Made by a program: the position numbers and the translations under genes. From Paracoccus saliphilus (GTDB taxonomy: Bacteria > Pseudomonadota > Alphaproteobacteria > Rhodobacterales > Rhodobacteraceae): a DNA stretch of 64,000 nucleotides. A model generated the notes under the pieces. The model was given only the letters and a program-made list of their open reading frames with translations, did no database searches and had not been told where the DNA came from. Below, one piece after another: positions 9,853-17,515 of the stretch. Location: the NCBI RefSeq assembly GCF_028553805.1, contig NZ_CP067140.1:2294001-2358000 (forward strand), in the 5' to 3' direction. Within the stretch, counting starts at the first letter, position 1. Each line of letters opens with the position of its first letter.

Positions 9853-10929
9853 TCAGGACCTTGCTGCCGCGCGGCTTTGACGCCACTGGTCCAGCACGAC
9901 GGCGCCGACGATGATCGCGCCCTTGACCATTTCCTGGTAATAAGCATCCAGTCGCAGGAAGGTGAAACCCGATATGATGACGCCAAAGATCAGTGCACCC
10001 AGAACAGTGCCCAGGATCGTTCCGCGTCCACCGGCCAGGGAAATACCGCCGATCACCGCCATGGCAATCGCGTCCAGTTCATACATCACCCCCATGCCGG
10101 CCTGCGCGGTCAGGTTCTTTGCACTCAGCACGATGGCGGCGATACCCGCCAGCAACCCGGCGATGGCATAGACCAGGACCTTGTGTCGCGCGACATTGAT
10201 ACCCGACATGCGCGCCGCCGCCTCGTTCGAGCCGATTGCGTAGGTGTGCTTACCATAGACGGTATATTTCAGGATCAGGTAGAACAGGATCGCCAGGACC
10301 ACGAATATCACCACCGGCATCATGCCCTTGCCGATGGCTGCATAGCCTTCGGTTGGAAAGGACACCGGCTGACCGGCCGTCCACCATTTTGCGACTCCGC
10401 GCGCCGAGACCATCATCCCCAGCGTCGCGATAAAGGGTGGAATCCTAGTATAGGCGATCAGCAACCCGTTGATCAGCCCTGCCAACAGCCCGCAGACCAT
10501 CCCGACAAGCACCGGAATGATCACCGGCAGATTGACCCAGCCGCGGTCGAGAAAGACAGCGCGGGTGTTTTCGAGGCCGTTGATCTCGCCCACCTGTGCG
10601 AAGCTCATGGCGATCATCGCTGTCATGCCGACAACCGAACCCGAAGACAGGTCGATACCTCCGGTAATGATGACCTGCGTCACGCCAAGCGCGATGATCC
10701 CGATGATCGAAACCTGCAGAATGATGATCTCCAGGCGCGCCACATTGAATATTCCGTCAATATTCTCGCGCGTATTGAACAGGAAACTGTCATTCATCAG
10801 TATCCGACCGAGCAATTCGAACACGACGACGATCAGGACAAGTGCGATGGCCACACCTGCTTCTGCCGGCAGACCGCGCCTTGACTGATCAAAGCTCAGC
10901 CCTCCGACCCCGTGGGACGTATCTGACAT
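9853..10929 (-). CDS. Sugar ABC transporter permease (BPD_transp_2 family)
   Basis: Inner-membrane permease of a ribose/inositol-type ABC importer, 358 residues with about ten hydrophobic segments. The conserved family segments are VTQVIITGGIDLSSGSVVG, GLINGLLIAYTRIPPFIATLG, YAIGSNEAAARMSGI and GGISLAGGRGTILGTVLGA. It lies second in the operon, 83 bases after the first binding-protein gene and 10 bases before the ATPase. Only one permease is present, so it must form a homodimer. The neighbouring iol genes make inositol the probable substrate. Confidence 0.92.
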   Translation of the reverse strand: MSDTSHGVGGLSFDQSRRGLPAEAGVAIALVLIVVVFELLGRILMNDSFLFNTRENIDGIFNVARLEIIILQVSIIGIIALGVTQVIITGGIDLSSGSVVGMTAMIAMSFAQVGEINGLENTRAVFLDRGWVNLPVIIPVLVGMVCGLLAGLINGLLIAYTRIPPFIATLGMMVSARGVAKWWTAGQPVSFPTEGYAAIGKGMMPVVIFVVLAILFYLILKYTVYGKHTYAIGSNEAAARMSGINVARHKVLVYAIAGLLAGIAAIVLSAKNLTAQAGMGVMYELDAIAMAVIGGISLAGGRGTILGTVLGALIFGVIISGFTFLRLDAYYQEMVKGAIIVGAVVLDQWRQSRAAARS

Positions 10930-11012
10930 GGTAATCCCCTCTTGCGAGACGCGTCTCGCCTGCCGATTCCGCGGGCGGCACCTTGCGCGCCGCCCGGATG
11001 CGAGGCCCCGCC

Positions 11013-11957
11013 TCAGTTACTCTGCGTGAACTCGGACATGTTCTCGGGCGTCACAAGCTGGAACGGCACGTACACCTTTTGATCCACCTCTTCCCCGCGA
11101 GAAAGCTTCAGCGCCGCATCCAGGGCACCGGAGCCCTGTCCGGCGGCGTCCTGAAACACGGTGACGTCCAACTCGCCTGCCGCCATGGCCAACAGCGCGT
11201 CCTGCGTGGCATCGATGCCGCCGACGACGACATCGTCCATGCTGATACCCGACGATTTCATGGCCTGAATGGCGCCAATCGCCATCTCGTCATTGTTCGA
11301 GATCACTGCGTCGAAGGGCTCACCCGTCGTCAGCCAGTTGGTCATCAAATCCTGCGCTTCGTCACGGTTCCAGTTGGCCGTCTGCTCGTCGATGATGTTC
11401 AGCGTCACGGCACATTTTCCCGCTTCGATCACATCATGGATGTCGGCGGTGCGCTGCACGGCGGCCTGGTTCGAAAGCTCGCCCATCATGACATAGACAT
11501 TGGCCTCGCTCTTTCCAGCCTCGGCAAGCTGATCGCAAACCTCGATGGTTTCCAGCGTTCCGGACTCGCGCTCATCCGAGGCGACGAATGCCTGTCCCTC
11601 CGGCAGCGCATCGACATTGACCGGCTCGCGGTTGACGAAGACCAACGGTACCCCGGCCGCTTCTACCGCATCGGTCATCGCCTGCGTGGCCGAGGTGTCG
11701 ACCGGATTGACGATGATCGCATCCACGCCGCTGGCGATGAAGTTGTTGATCTGGTCGAGTTGCTTGGCCACGTCGTTCTGCGCGTCCTCGATCTGGACAT
11801 CGACGTCATCCATGCCATTGGCGAGATCCTGGATACCGTTCCGCAGAACGGTCAGGAAATTGTCGTCGAACAGCGCCATGCTGACGCCGATATTCTCGGC
11901 CGAGGCCGTTCCGGCCAGGCCGGCGACCAACGCGGTCGAAAGCAAAATTTTTCTCAT
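11013..11957 (-). CDS. Sugar (inositol-type) ABC transporter substrate-binding protein, first copy
   Basis: First gene of the inositol operon: a 314-residue periplasmic binding protein with signal peptide MRKILLSTALVAGLAGTASA. Its two-lobed sugar-binding fold is shown by SMALFDDNFLTVLRNG, DAIIVNPVDTSATQAM, NNDEMAIGAIQAMK and GGIDATQDALLAMAAGELD. The start at 11957 has GGAGGAGACG directly upstream. As the promoter-proximal gene it is probably the most highly expressed. A paralogue follows two genes later. The 223-base region upstream, up to the LacI gene at 12181, contains a 16-bp palindrome and a second inverted repeat. Confidence 0.92.
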   Translation of the reverse strand: MRKILLSTALVAGLAGTASAENIGVSMALFDDNFLTVLRNGIQDLANGMDDVDVQIEDAQNDVAKQLDQINNFIASGVDAIIVNPVDTSATQAMTDAVEAAGVPLVFVNREPVNVDALPEGQAFVASDERESGTLETIEVCDQLAEAGKSEANVYVMMGELSNQAAVQRTADIHDVIEAGKCAVTLNIIDEQTANWNRDEAQDLMTNWLTTGEPFDAVISNNDEMAIGAIQAMKSSGISMDDVVVGGIDATQDALLAMAAGELDVTVFQDAAGQGSGALDAALKLSRGEEVDQKVYVPFQLVTPENMSEFTQSN

Positions 11958-12142
11958 CGTCTCCTCCAAACGCGACGCATGAGCGCCGTCGATGCCACGA
12001 GGACAAGCTCATCCTACCGTTGTAAGCGGCGGCAGCAGCCTGACTCTCACCATGTTGTTGCAGCAGGGTCTCCTCACCCGTGCCGATGGCATTACGATTC
12101 CCGATTTCGCTCAACCGGTCAATGAAAGGAGTCGTTCAAAAC

Positions 12143-12156
12143 CATCATTCATGATG
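12143..12156. promoter_or_regulatory. Inverted repeat CATCAT-TC-ATGATG upstream of the inositol operon
   Basis: A perfect 6-bp inverted repeat with a two-base centre, 186 bases upstream of the first binding-protein start. Its right half continues as CATGATGTAAA (12150-12160), an 11-mer that recurs in the same orientation at 13239-13249, just upstream of the adjacent LacI gene. Sharing between the operon leader and the regulator's own leader suggests an operator for autoregulation plus operon control. This is inference only. Confidence 0.4.
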
Positions 12157-12172
12157 TAAAATGAAATTGAAA

Positions 12173-12188
12173 TGAGGTAATTACCTCA
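12173..12188. promoter_or_regulatory. 16-bp perfect palindrome TGAGGTAATTACCTCA, probable LacI-family operator
   Basis: Perfect 16-bp palindrome spanning the stop codon of the LacI gene (12181) and lying 216 bases upstream of the inositol operon start. It matches the palindrome at 14319-14334 under one consensus, TGARGWAATTWCYTCA. The AT centre fits the atypical recognition helix (VDRVLNGR rather than VSRVLN) shared by both neighbouring LacI proteins. A short hairpin role at the gene's 3' end is the alternative. Confidence 0.6.
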
Positions 12189-13218
12189 GGAAGTCGCTTT
12201 CCGGAGTCCAGACCTGCGCGGGAAAGAACCGCTGGCCAGGTGTCTCGGCCATTCCCTTGTCCGATGTCGCGATGATCATACCGATCAGATCATCGGCGAT
12301 CTGCTGCACCGGCGTTGACAAAACCACGCTGAGCGTCTGATCCTGCAGGCCCGCGCGCGATTCCGGAGTTAATTCATTGACGATCAGCACCATGTCACCG
12401 GGTTTGCGCATCTCTCGCACGGCCTGGATGGCGCCTTCCATGCCGCCACCTGCACAATAAAGCCCGACCAAATCGTCATGCCGCGACAACAGGTTGACCG
12501 TCGCTTCATATGTCAGCTGCCGCGTTTCGAGATTGATCTGGGTATCCAACAAATGAAACTCGGACGCGGATTCTCGGAAAAAGCTGCGGAACCCGGTTTC
12601 CCGCAATTCATGCCCATGGTAGCGCGACCCGCCGATGAACACCGCGACCTTACCAGGCCGTTTCGATAGGCCGGCGATGAACCAGCCCGCAATACGACCG
12701 ACCTTGAGGTTATTAGTCCCCAAATAGCTTTCGCGCACACCCTGCGCGAAATCCGACAGTAGCGAATAGACCGGAACACCGGCTCCGCGCAGTTCCTGCA
12801 CGGCGTGGGTGACCAGATGATGATCGATCCCCGTCGCGGCAACCGCGTCGACGCGGCCCCTGAAGCTGCGAAGGATATCCGAGATCTCTTCGGGCTGACC
12901 GGTTTCGGTGAAACGCGTCGTGACCTCGACCCGGCGCTGCATACAGGCGCGGGCCTGCGCTTCGAAAATCGCCTGCACGTCCTGATAGAAGGCATGGCGG
13001 GGCTTTTGCAGCAAAAGGCCCATGCGCAGCTCCGGCTTATCGGCCAGCATCCGGTGCCGGATCACATTTGCCCCGTGATACCCGATCTCGCCGGCGGCCT
13101 GATGGACGCGGCGCATGGTTTCTTCGCGCACATTCTGGCGGCCATTCAGCACCCGATCAACGGTCGCCGTACTGACTCCGGCAGCCTTGGCCAAATCGGC
13201 GATCGTCGGTCGGGTCAT
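12181..13218 (-). CDS. LacI-family transcriptional regulator of the inositol operon
   Basis: A 345-residue repressor: N-terminal helix-turn-helix (TIADLAKAAGVSTATVDRVLNGR), hinge, and a periplasmic-binding-like effector domain (MGLLLQKPRHAFYQDVQ, VAVFIGGSRYHGHELRETGF, VGLYCAGGGMEGAIQAVREM). The start MTRPTIADLAK (13218) has GTGAGG upstream and matches the usual distance to the HTH; an ATG 27 codons earlier is in the leader. The gene is the nearest regulator to the transport/iol operon and runs in the same direction, 223 bases upstream of it. Probable ligand is an inositol derivative. Candidate operators lie at 12143, 12173 and 13241. Confidence 0.88.
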   Translation of the reverse strand: MTRPTIADLAKAAGVSTATVDRVLNGRQNVREETMRRVHQAAGEIGYHGANVIRHRMLADKPELRMGLLLQKPRHAFYQDVQAIFEAQARACMQRRVEVTTRFTETGQPEEISDILRSFRGRVDAVAATGIDHHLVTHAVQELRGAGVPVYSLLSDFAQGVRESYLGTNNLKVGRIAGWFIAGLSKRPGKVAVFIGGSRYHGHELRETGFRSFFRESASEFHLLDTQINLETRQLTYEATVNLLSRHDDLVGLYCAGGGMEGAIQAVREMRKPGDMVLIVNELTPESRAGLQDQTLSVVLSTPVQQIADDLIGMIIATSDKGMAETPGQRFFPAQVWTPESDFLR

Positions 13219-13240
13219 GATGGCCTCACTACGTAACACA

Positions 13241-13255
13241 TGATGTAAATCATCA
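13241..13255. promoter_or_regulatory. Inverted repeat TGATG-TAAAT-CATCA upstream of LacI gene
   Basis: Five-base inverted arms in the leader of the LacI gene that starts at 13218, overlapping the 11-mer CATGATGTAAA that also occurs upstream of the inositol operon. It resembles a one-base-shorter version of the TGARGWAATTWCYTCA palindromes. Candidate autoregulatory site; statistical support is limited. Confidence 0.35.
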
Positions 13256-13286
13256 ATCAGATGATGATCTATTGCAATATACCCGG

Positions 13287-14306
13287 CTACGGTCGGCAAT
13301 TCTCGCGCGTGAAGATGGCAACCGGCGTGATTGTCTGACCCGGCGCAGGTTCAAGCCTTCCGAAGGCTCCGGCAATCGCCCTGACGGCGGCTTCGACCTC
13401 GAGCCTCGGATTCTGGTCGATCAACAGATCGATGGCTCCGGTCTCAAGCAATTTCCTGCGACTGTCGGTCAATTCATGGGTAATGAACAGGATGTCATTC
13501 AACCTTCCCTCGGCCCGCAAGGCATCGACCACCGGCCCCGCGCCCGCGCTTTGATTATAGATACCCCTGACCTCCGGCCACTGCCGCAGAGAGCGTCGAA
13601 CGAGGCTGCCTGCCCTGTCACCCCGTTCCCCGCTTTCATGCACCGACACAATACGGCAATTCGGATAACGCTCCTGCAGCACCGCCTGAAACCCGGCATG
13701 GCGTTCCTGCTGGCCGATCATGGTCAAAAGACCAGCAATGACGATCAGATCGCCACCCGACGGTCCGAGCAGTCGTCCCATCAACTCACCGGCAAGCCGG
13801 CCCGAGCGATAATTGTCAGGGCCAATATAGATCGTGCCATGACAGCGTATATCGGTTGCCAAAGCCACAACCGGTTTACCCGTATCGACGAAGCGGCTCA
13901 GCACCTGCCCCAGTTTCTCGTCATGTGCGACACAGATCATCAGCGCGTCATGCGTCGCACCTAATTCATTCACCTTCCGGGCGGTTTCAGCGGGGCGCGA
14001 CATGTCGACGTGAAACACTTTGATCTGCACATTGAACGGATTCGGCCCCCGGTTCTCCTCCTTCATGGCCCGCTTCAGCGCCGCGTGGAACGGGTTCGAT
14101 GGCGGCTGGATGAAAGCCGCAACGCGCAATGTGCGCGCATCGCGCGGGTTCAGCGCGCGATCCAGCTTCAATCGGCGGGCTGTTGCGTAAACGCGCTGTT
14201 CCTTCTCGAAGCTGACACCACCGCGGCCATTCAGCACACGGTCCACGGTCGAAGCCGAAACTCCTGCCTCACGCGCGACATCCTGTGCGGTAGCCTTGCG
14301 CGCCAT
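13287..14306 (-). CDS. LacI-family transcriptional regulator (divergent from second inositol-like operon)
   Basis: A 339-residue LacI/PurR-type protein. The HTH (TAQDVAREAGVSASTVDRVLNGRGG) has the same TVDRVLNGR recognition helix as the neighbouring regulator at 12181-13218. The effector domain shows PPSNPFHAALKRAM, ALATDIRCHGTIYIGPDNY, GIYNQSAGAGPVVDALR and LIDQNPRLEVEAA, a sugar-binding architecture. The start at 14306 has AGAGAGGTGAG upstream. It is transcribed divergently from the dehydrogenase operon beginning at 14412, and a perfect 16-bp palindrome sits between them, so it probably represses that operon and itself. Confidence 0.9.
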   Translation of the reverse strand: MARKATAQDVAREAGVSASTVDRVLNGRGGVSFEKEQRVYATARRLKLDRALNPRDARTLRVAAFIQPPSNPFHAALKRAMKEENRGPNPFNVQIKVFHVDMSRPAETARKVNELGATHDALMICVAHDEKLGQVLSRFVDTGKPVVALATDIRCHGTIYIGPDNYRSGRLAGELMGRLLGPSGGDLIVIAGLLTMIGQQERHAGFQAVLQERYPNCRIVSVHESGERGDRAGSLVRRSLRQWPEVRGIYNQSAGAGPVVDALRAEGRLNDILFITHELTDSRRKLLETGAIDLLIDQNPRLEVEAAVRAIAGAFGRLEPAPGQTITPVAIFTRENCRP

Positions 14307-14318
14307 CGCTCACCTCTC

Positions 14319-14334
14319 TGAAGAAATTTCTTCA
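14319..14334. promoter_or_regulatory. 16-bp perfect palindrome TGAAGAAATTTCTTCA, probable LacI-family operator
   Basis: Perfect palindrome 13 bases upstream of the LacI start (14306) and 78 bases upstream of the divergent dehydrogenase start (14412). It shares the consensus TGARGWAATTWCYTCA with the palindrome at 12173-12188. Its position would block the repressor's own ribosome-binding region or promoter as well as the divergent promoter. Confidence 0.65.
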
Positions 14335-14411
14335 AGAATGGCGCTTGGCGGCAGCACTCGCAATCGCAATTCTACAGGCCAGGCTGCCACGAGGCGGAAG
14401 AGGAGGATTCC

Positions 14412-15431
14412 ATGATCAAGCTTGCCTGTTTCGGCGCGGGCCGTATCGGTCAGATTCATGCGCTCAATGCGGCCGCGCATGCCGATGTGGAACTGGCCTA
14501 TCTGGTCGATCCGATGACCGGTGCTGACCGCGATCTTCTGGCTGCGCGAACCTGCGCTGAAATCGCCGGATCAGACGAAGTCTTCGCAGATGACAGCGTG
14601 GACGGCATCATTATCGCCAGTTCAACCGGCAGCCATGCCGGGTTGTTGCAGCGCGCCGCCGAAACAGGAAAGGCCGTGTTCTGCGAAAAGCCGATCAGCC
14701 TGGATTTCGCCCTGACCGCCGATATCGTGCAGAAGGTGCGGGAGTCCGGTATTCCCTGTTTGATGGGTTTCCAGCGCCGATATGACAAAAGCTTCCGACA
14801 GTTGAAAGAGCGCATATCCTCCGGCGTCAGCGGGCGGCTGGAACAGGTGGTGATGTTCTCGCGCGATCCCGCGCCGCCTCCGCGCAGCTATGTCGAAACC
14901 TCGGGCGGGATGTTCCGCGACAGTTCCATCCATGACGCCGATATGGCGCGGCATCTTTTGGATGAGCCTATTGCAAGCGTTTACGCCGTCGGCTCCTGCC
15001 TGATTTCCGGCGAGATCGGCGCCGCTGGCGATGTCGATACGATCATGATCACCCTGACCACCCGATCCGGGCGGATGGCACAGATCACCGCCTGCCGTCG
15101 GGGGCCGATGGGCTATGATCAGCGGTTGGAGGCGCTTTGCGCCAGGGAAGTGCTGACGGTGGGGAACCAGCCGCAATCCACGCTGAGCGTCAGTGATCCG
15201 CTAGGATGCCGAGCCGCTCCGCCCGAGAATTATTTCCTCGAACGTTTCGCGCAGGCTTACGGCGATGAGATGGATGCTTTCGTCGCCTTGCTGCGTGACG
15301 GCACCCAGCCATTCGCCGGAATAGAAGACGGTCTGGAGGCGCAGCGGCTGGTCGAGGCCGCCGCCCAGTCCGCGCGGACGGGTGAGGCAATCGCTTTCGG
15401 GCCCGGTTGGGCCCCGGACCAGGGAGACTGA
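14412..15431 (+). CDS. Gfo/Idh/MocA oxidoreductase, inositol 2-dehydrogenase-like
   Basis: A 339-residue NAD(P)-dependent dehydrogenase. The Rossmann motif CFGAGRIGQIHA opens the protein, followed by CEKPISLDF, MGFQRRYDKSF and the catalytic FRDSSIHDADMARHLL (Asp/His). The layout is that of IolG and related inositol dehydrogenases, but it is clearly divergent from the IolG at 6026-7042. AGGAGGATTCC precedes the start. It is first of four tightly packed plus-strand genes (gaps of 3, -1 and -1 bases). Context points to another polyol or inositol isomer; chiro- or scyllo-inositol are possibilities, not conclusions. Confidence 0.85.
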   Translation: MIKLACFGAGRIGQIHALNAAAHADVELAYLVDPMTGADRDLLAARTCAEIAGSDEVFADDSVDGIIIASSTGSHAGLLQRAAETGKAVFCEKPISLDFALTADIVQKVRESGIPCLMGFQRRYDKSFRQLKERISSGVSGRLEQVVMFSRDPAPPPRSYVETSGGMFRDSSIHDADMARHLLDEPIASVYAVGSCLISGEIGAAGDVDTIMITLTTRSGRMAQITACRRGPMGYDQRLEALCAREVLTVGNQPQSTLSVSDPLGCRAAPPENYFLERFAQAYGDEMDAFVALLRDGTQPFAGIEDGLEAQRLVEAAAQSARTGEAIAFGPGWAPDQGD

Positions 15432-15434
15432 GCG

Positions 15435-16349
15435 ATGGATTTCCTGCCCAAAGGGGTACACTTGGCGGTCAGTCCGCTATCCTGGACAAATGACGTTCTG
15501 GAGGATCTGGGTGGCACGACTCTGGTTGAAACCTGCCTGAAAGAGGCCGCGCAGGCCGGTTATCAGGGTGTTGAACTTGGGCGGCTGTTCCCGCGAGAGG
15601 TCGGGCAGCTCACACCACTTCTCGCGGCGGAAAACCTGGAGCTCGCATCGGGTTGGTATTCCGGCGAGCTCGCCTCGCGCAACCCCGCGGAAGAACGTGC
15701 CGCCGCACAGGCACATGCGTCGCTGCTGACCCAAATGGGTTGCGATGTCATGGTCTATGGAGAGGTCGCGATGATGGCGGGCGAGGCGCCATTGGATGAA
15801 CCCATGTCACGGCGGCTGGTGATAGATGAAGCGGCCCGGCCTGCCTATGCACGGCGTCTGACGGAATTCGGCCGCTGGCTGCATGGTGAATACGGGCTGC
15901 GGCTGGCTTATCATCACCATCTGATGATGATCGCCGAAACATTGAGCGAGATCAGTGGTATCCTCGACCATGGCGGGCCTGAACTCGGACTTTTGCTGGA
16001 CACGGGGCATGCCGCCGCTGCGGGCTTTGACTATGGCAGACTGATCGAGCGTCATGGCGACCGGATCGTGCATATTCATCTGAAGGATGTGCGAGATCGG
16101 GTCATGGACGATATCCGCGCGCGCGATGCCAGTTTCAATACCGGCGTCCGGGCAGGCATGTTCACCGTGCCGGGCGATGGCTGCATCGATTTCGCTCCTG
16201 TTGCGCGCTTTGTGCGCGACAGCGGCTATCGTGGATGGATGGTGGTCGAGGCCGAGCAGGATCCGGCCAAGGCGCCGCCGCTGCCCGCTGTTACCCAGGC
16301 GATGCGCCATGTCGAAACCCTATTCCGCCACATTTCCGGAGAGTTCTGA
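15435..16349 (+). CDS. Sugar phosphate isomerase/epimerase, IolE-like (inosose dehydratase family)
   Basis: A 304-residue TIM-barrel protein. Conserved segments line up with IolE: LAYHHHLMMI, GLLLDTGHAAA, IVHIHLKDVRDRV, GMFTVPGDGCIDF and VVEAEQDP. It has the same length as the canonical IolE at 469-1383 but a different N-terminal half. It starts 3 bases after the dehydrogenase stop and its stop overlaps the next start (TGATG). The family and context suggest dehydration of the keto product made by the preceding dehydrogenase, giving this short operon its own IolG/IolE-like pair. Confidence 0.82.
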   Translation: MDFLPKGVHLAVSPLSWTNDVLEDLGGTTLVETCLKEAAQAGYQGVELGRLFPREVGQLTPLLAAENLELASGWYSGELASRNPAEERAAAQAHASLLTQMGCDVMVYGEVAMMAGEAPLDEPMSRRLVIDEAARPAYARRLTEFGRWLHGEYGLRLAYHHHLMMIAETLSEISGILDHGGPELGLLLDTGHAAAAGFDYGRLIERHGDRIVHIHLKDVRDRVMDDIRARDASFNTGVRAGMFTVPGDGCIDFAPVARFVRDSGYRGWMVVEAEQDPAKAPPLPAVTQAMRHVETLFRHISGEF

Positions 16350-17515
16350 TGACCAAGCAACAACTCAATGTCGGCCTGATCGGATCGGGCTTCATGGGGC
16401 AGGCCCATGCCGACGCCTTCCGCCGCGCGGGCATGCTCTACAAGGATCTGCCCGCCGTGCCGCGTCTATACAAACTGGCTGACGCCAGCGACCAGCTTGC
16501 CGCCGATGCCGCCACCCGCTTCGGCTTCGAGACCTGGACCGGAGACTGGCGGAAACTCGTGACCGATCCGAAGGTGGATGTGGTCGACATCACCTCTCCG
16601 AACGCCCTGCATCACGAGATGGCTTTGGCGGCGATTGCGGCGGGTAAGCATGTCTATTGCGAAAAGCCGCTTTCCGTGACGGTGGCCGAGGCCGAAGAGA
16701 TGACTGCCGCGGCCAAAGCTGCGGGCGTCAAGACAATGGTTGCCTTCAACAACGTCAAGACACCCGCCGCGATGCTGGCGAAACAGATCATCGACGCCGG
16801 AGAGATCGGCACCCCGATGCGTTTCCGCGGCTGGTTCGATCAGGGGTTCTTCAACGATCCGGATCTTCCCTTTTCATGGCGCTGCACCCGCAAGGAGGCC
16901 GGGTCCGGGGCGCTCGGCGATCTGGGCAGCCATGTCATTTCGGTCGCGCAATATCTGATGGGCGATATTGAAAGCGCGATTGCGCAGGCGCAGACCTATT
17001 TTCCGACCCGCCCCCTGCCACAGGGTGCCGCGAACTACAGCGCCAAGGCCGATGCCGACGCCCCGCGGCGTGAAGTCGAGAACGAGGATCAGATCCAGAC
17101 AATGATCCGCTTTGCCAGCGGCGCCGGCGGCACGATCGAGGCATCCCGCGTCGCGGCGGGCAAGGTGTTCGGTGTCTACTGGGAAATCTCGGGCACCGAA
17201 GGAACGATCATCATGGAGGGCGAGCGCTTCAACGAGCTGAAAGTCGCACGATTTGGCGATGACAAGCGCGACCGGGGTTTCAAGACGCTGCTCGCCGGAT
17301 CACAGGTGCCGCAATTCGCAGCCTTCTTCCCGTTCGATTTCGGCGGCGGCGGATTGGGCTATTTCGACGTGAAGGTGATCGAGGTCCATGATCTGATCGC
17401 CGGTATATGCGGGCAGAATGGCTGTGACCCCGATTTTGCCTTTGGTCTGCAAAACATGCGGATCGCGGATGCAATGGAACGCTCGCTGCAATCTCGCGCA
17501 TGGGAGACCGTCTGA
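16349..17515 (+). CDS. Gfo/Idh/MocA family oxidoreductase (388 residues)
   Basis: NAD(P)-dependent sugar dehydrogenase family member: Rossmann motif GLIGSGFMGQAHA, CEKPLSVTV, then GSGALGDLGSHVISVAQYLMG carrying the conserved catalytic-type Asp/His. The C-terminal region (WEISGTEGTIIMEGERFNEL, then GLGYFDVKVIEVHDL) and the length near 390 resemble the group that includes levoglucosan and related anhydrosugar dehydrogenases; I offer this as a family hint only. The start ATG shares its first base with the preceding TGA stop (TGATG), indicating translational coupling. Long upstream in-frame codons inside the previous gene were discarded. Confidence 0.82.
   Translation: MTKQQLNVGLIGSGFMGQAHADAFRRAGMLYKDLPAVPRLYKLADASDQLAADAATRFGFETWTGDWRKLVTDPKVDVVDITSPNALHHEMALAAIAAGKHVYCEKPLSVTVAEAEEMTAAAKAAGVKTMVAFNNVKTPAAMLAKQIIDAGEIGTPMRFRGWFDQGFFNDPDLPFSWRCTRKEAGSGALGDLGSHVISVAQYLMGDIESAIAQAQTYFPTRPLPQGAANYSAKADADAPRREVENEDQIQTMIRFASGAGGTIEASRVAAGKVFGVYWEISGTEGTIIMEGERFNELKVARFGDDKRDRGFKTLLAGSQVPQFAAFFPFDFGGGGLGYFDVKVIEVHDLIAGICGQNGCDPDFAFGLQNMRIADAMERSLQSRAWETV

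Noticed and set aside
11806..12114. Minus-strand frame of 102 codons over the binding-protein leader
   Set aside because: It runs out of frame into the binding-protein gene and has no recognisable content.
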